A stretch of DNA of 64,000 nt from Bacillus carboniphilus (GTDB taxonomy: Bacteria; Bacillota; Bacilli; Bacillales; JAIVKR01), in contig NZ_CP129013.1 in assembly GCF_020524035.2 (NCBI RefSeq), positions 2,283,822-2,347,821 of the forward strand, in the 5' to 3' direction. The notes under the pieces are model-generated. The model was given only the letters and a program-made list of their open reading frames with translations, ran no database searches and was not told the DNA's origin. Made by a program: the position numbers and the translations under genes. Below are positions 63,600 through 64,000 of this stretch, one piece after another; position 1 is the first letter of the stretch; every line of letters begins with the position of its first letter.

Positions 63600-64000
63600 C
63601 TATTGGCGTTTACTTTTATTTATAATTGGGATTAAATTTTCTTGAATAACTTCGTTGCCACCTAAAATCGTCGCATGCTCAATCGGATAGCTTTTTACTA
63701 TTTTCAACGAAGAAGCTGGTAGGTTATCTCTCTCCGTTAATAATAAAAACGCTTGGTCTTTGGCAGCTAAAACAGAACCCGTTAACGCATCAGGAAAATT
63801 AGTACCATTTGCCATCATTACTTTATTTTCACCTTTATAAAAGTGATCTACAATCTTTTGTGCCGTTTCAAAACGATCCGCTCCTCCTACTCTTGTGGGA
63901 GAAGGAAGTTTAGAAGATACATTGTGACTAATTACTTCTTGTCCACCTACGACAATGGTTTTCTTTTTAGAACCAAGTGTCCTTTCTGTACTTGCTGGCA
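63600..64000 (-). CDS. CWB2-repeat protein, C-terminal part (runs off the right edge)
   Basis: The frame stays open to the right edge of the window, so only the last 132 codons are visible and the start lies outside. The visible part contains the end of one CWB2 unit (TIVVGGQEVISHNVSS) and a full last unit (VGGADRFETAQKIVDHF, ANGTNFPDALTGSVLAAK, ATILGGNEVIQENLIP). The N-terminal domain and therefore the function cannot be seen. It is the sixth CWB2 protein in 17 kb. Confidence 0.85.
   Translation of the reverse strand, partial: PASTERTLGSKKKTIVVGGQEVISHNVSSKLPSPTRVGGADRFETAQKIVDHFYKGENKVMMANGTNFPDALTGSVLAAKDQAFLLLTERDNLPASSLKIVKSYPIEHATILGGNEVIQENLIPIINKSKRQ

Noticed and set aside
1-64000. 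CRISPR arrays, tRNA or rRNA genes
   Set aside because: No regularly spaced direct repeats, cloverleaf-like segments or rRNA stretches were noticed on either strand.

Overview
The window comes from a low-GC Gram-positive bacterium of the Bacillaceae. The evidence is protein families and gene order: the order matches the Bacillus subtilis ywq locus as I remember it (ywqB/ywqA; ywqC-ywqD-ywqE; a UDP-glucose dehydrogenase; ywqH-ywqI-LXG toxin). The surface-protein genes use Bacillus/Clostridium cell-wall-binding repeat 2 (CWB2) modules. No rRNA, tRNA or CRISPR was seen. The species cannot be named from the sequence.

Layout. (1) 1-3258, minus: an LXG polymorphic-toxin operon (YwqH-like, YwqI-like, LXG nuclease toxin, and a YezG-type immunity gene cut by the left edge), interrupted by a repeat-rich gap. 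(2) 3.3-8.1 kb: a loose accessory stretch with two small hypothetical genes, a possible broken Phr-like peptide gene, two unknown membrane proteins and several REP-like repeats. (3) 8.2-39.3 kb, all minus: a large exopolysaccharide island, read right to left. Its first half has galU, a phosphoglycosyltransferase, a Wzy polymerase fused to an Alg14 domain, Alg13, a GT52 transferase, neuB-neuC-neuA, a flippase and ugd. The regulatory centre follows: ywqC/D/E, a probable EAR (epsC) RNA, galU and a PglF/EpsC dehydratase. An IS element comes next. The second half has PglE, PglC, PglD, glycosyltransferases, an EpsG-like polymerase, a pyruvyltransferase, a flippase, ugd and a UDP-glucuronate epimerase. 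There are thus two nearly complete Wzx/Wzy sets, both rich in acidic sugars (uronic acid, nonulosonic acid, pyruvate ketal), around one tyrosine-kinase control module.

(4) 39.5-46.4 kb: a small minus-strand gene, then a plus-strand operon of two tandem SWIM zinc-finger proteins, a SNF2 helicase and a 25-residue protein. (5) 47-64 kb: a surface-protein island with six CWB2 proteins (lytic transglycosylase, amidase, subtilisin-like protease, leucine-rich-repeat protein, a beta-domain protein and a partial one), a lipoprotein, a secreted PIG-L deacetylase, and a decayed second subtilase gene.

A feature of the whole window is that many genes are broken by one- or two-base length changes, mostly in homopolymer runs: 7301-7307, 20345-20350, 33247-33253, 39224-39228, 44494, 52827, 59928-59933, 60378-60381 and perhaps 3916-3922. 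In most cases correcting the length restores a full family-like protein. Sequencing or assembly error is the simplest explanation; slipped-strand phase variation of surface genes is the alternative. Affected genes are annotated in their restored form, with the break stated.
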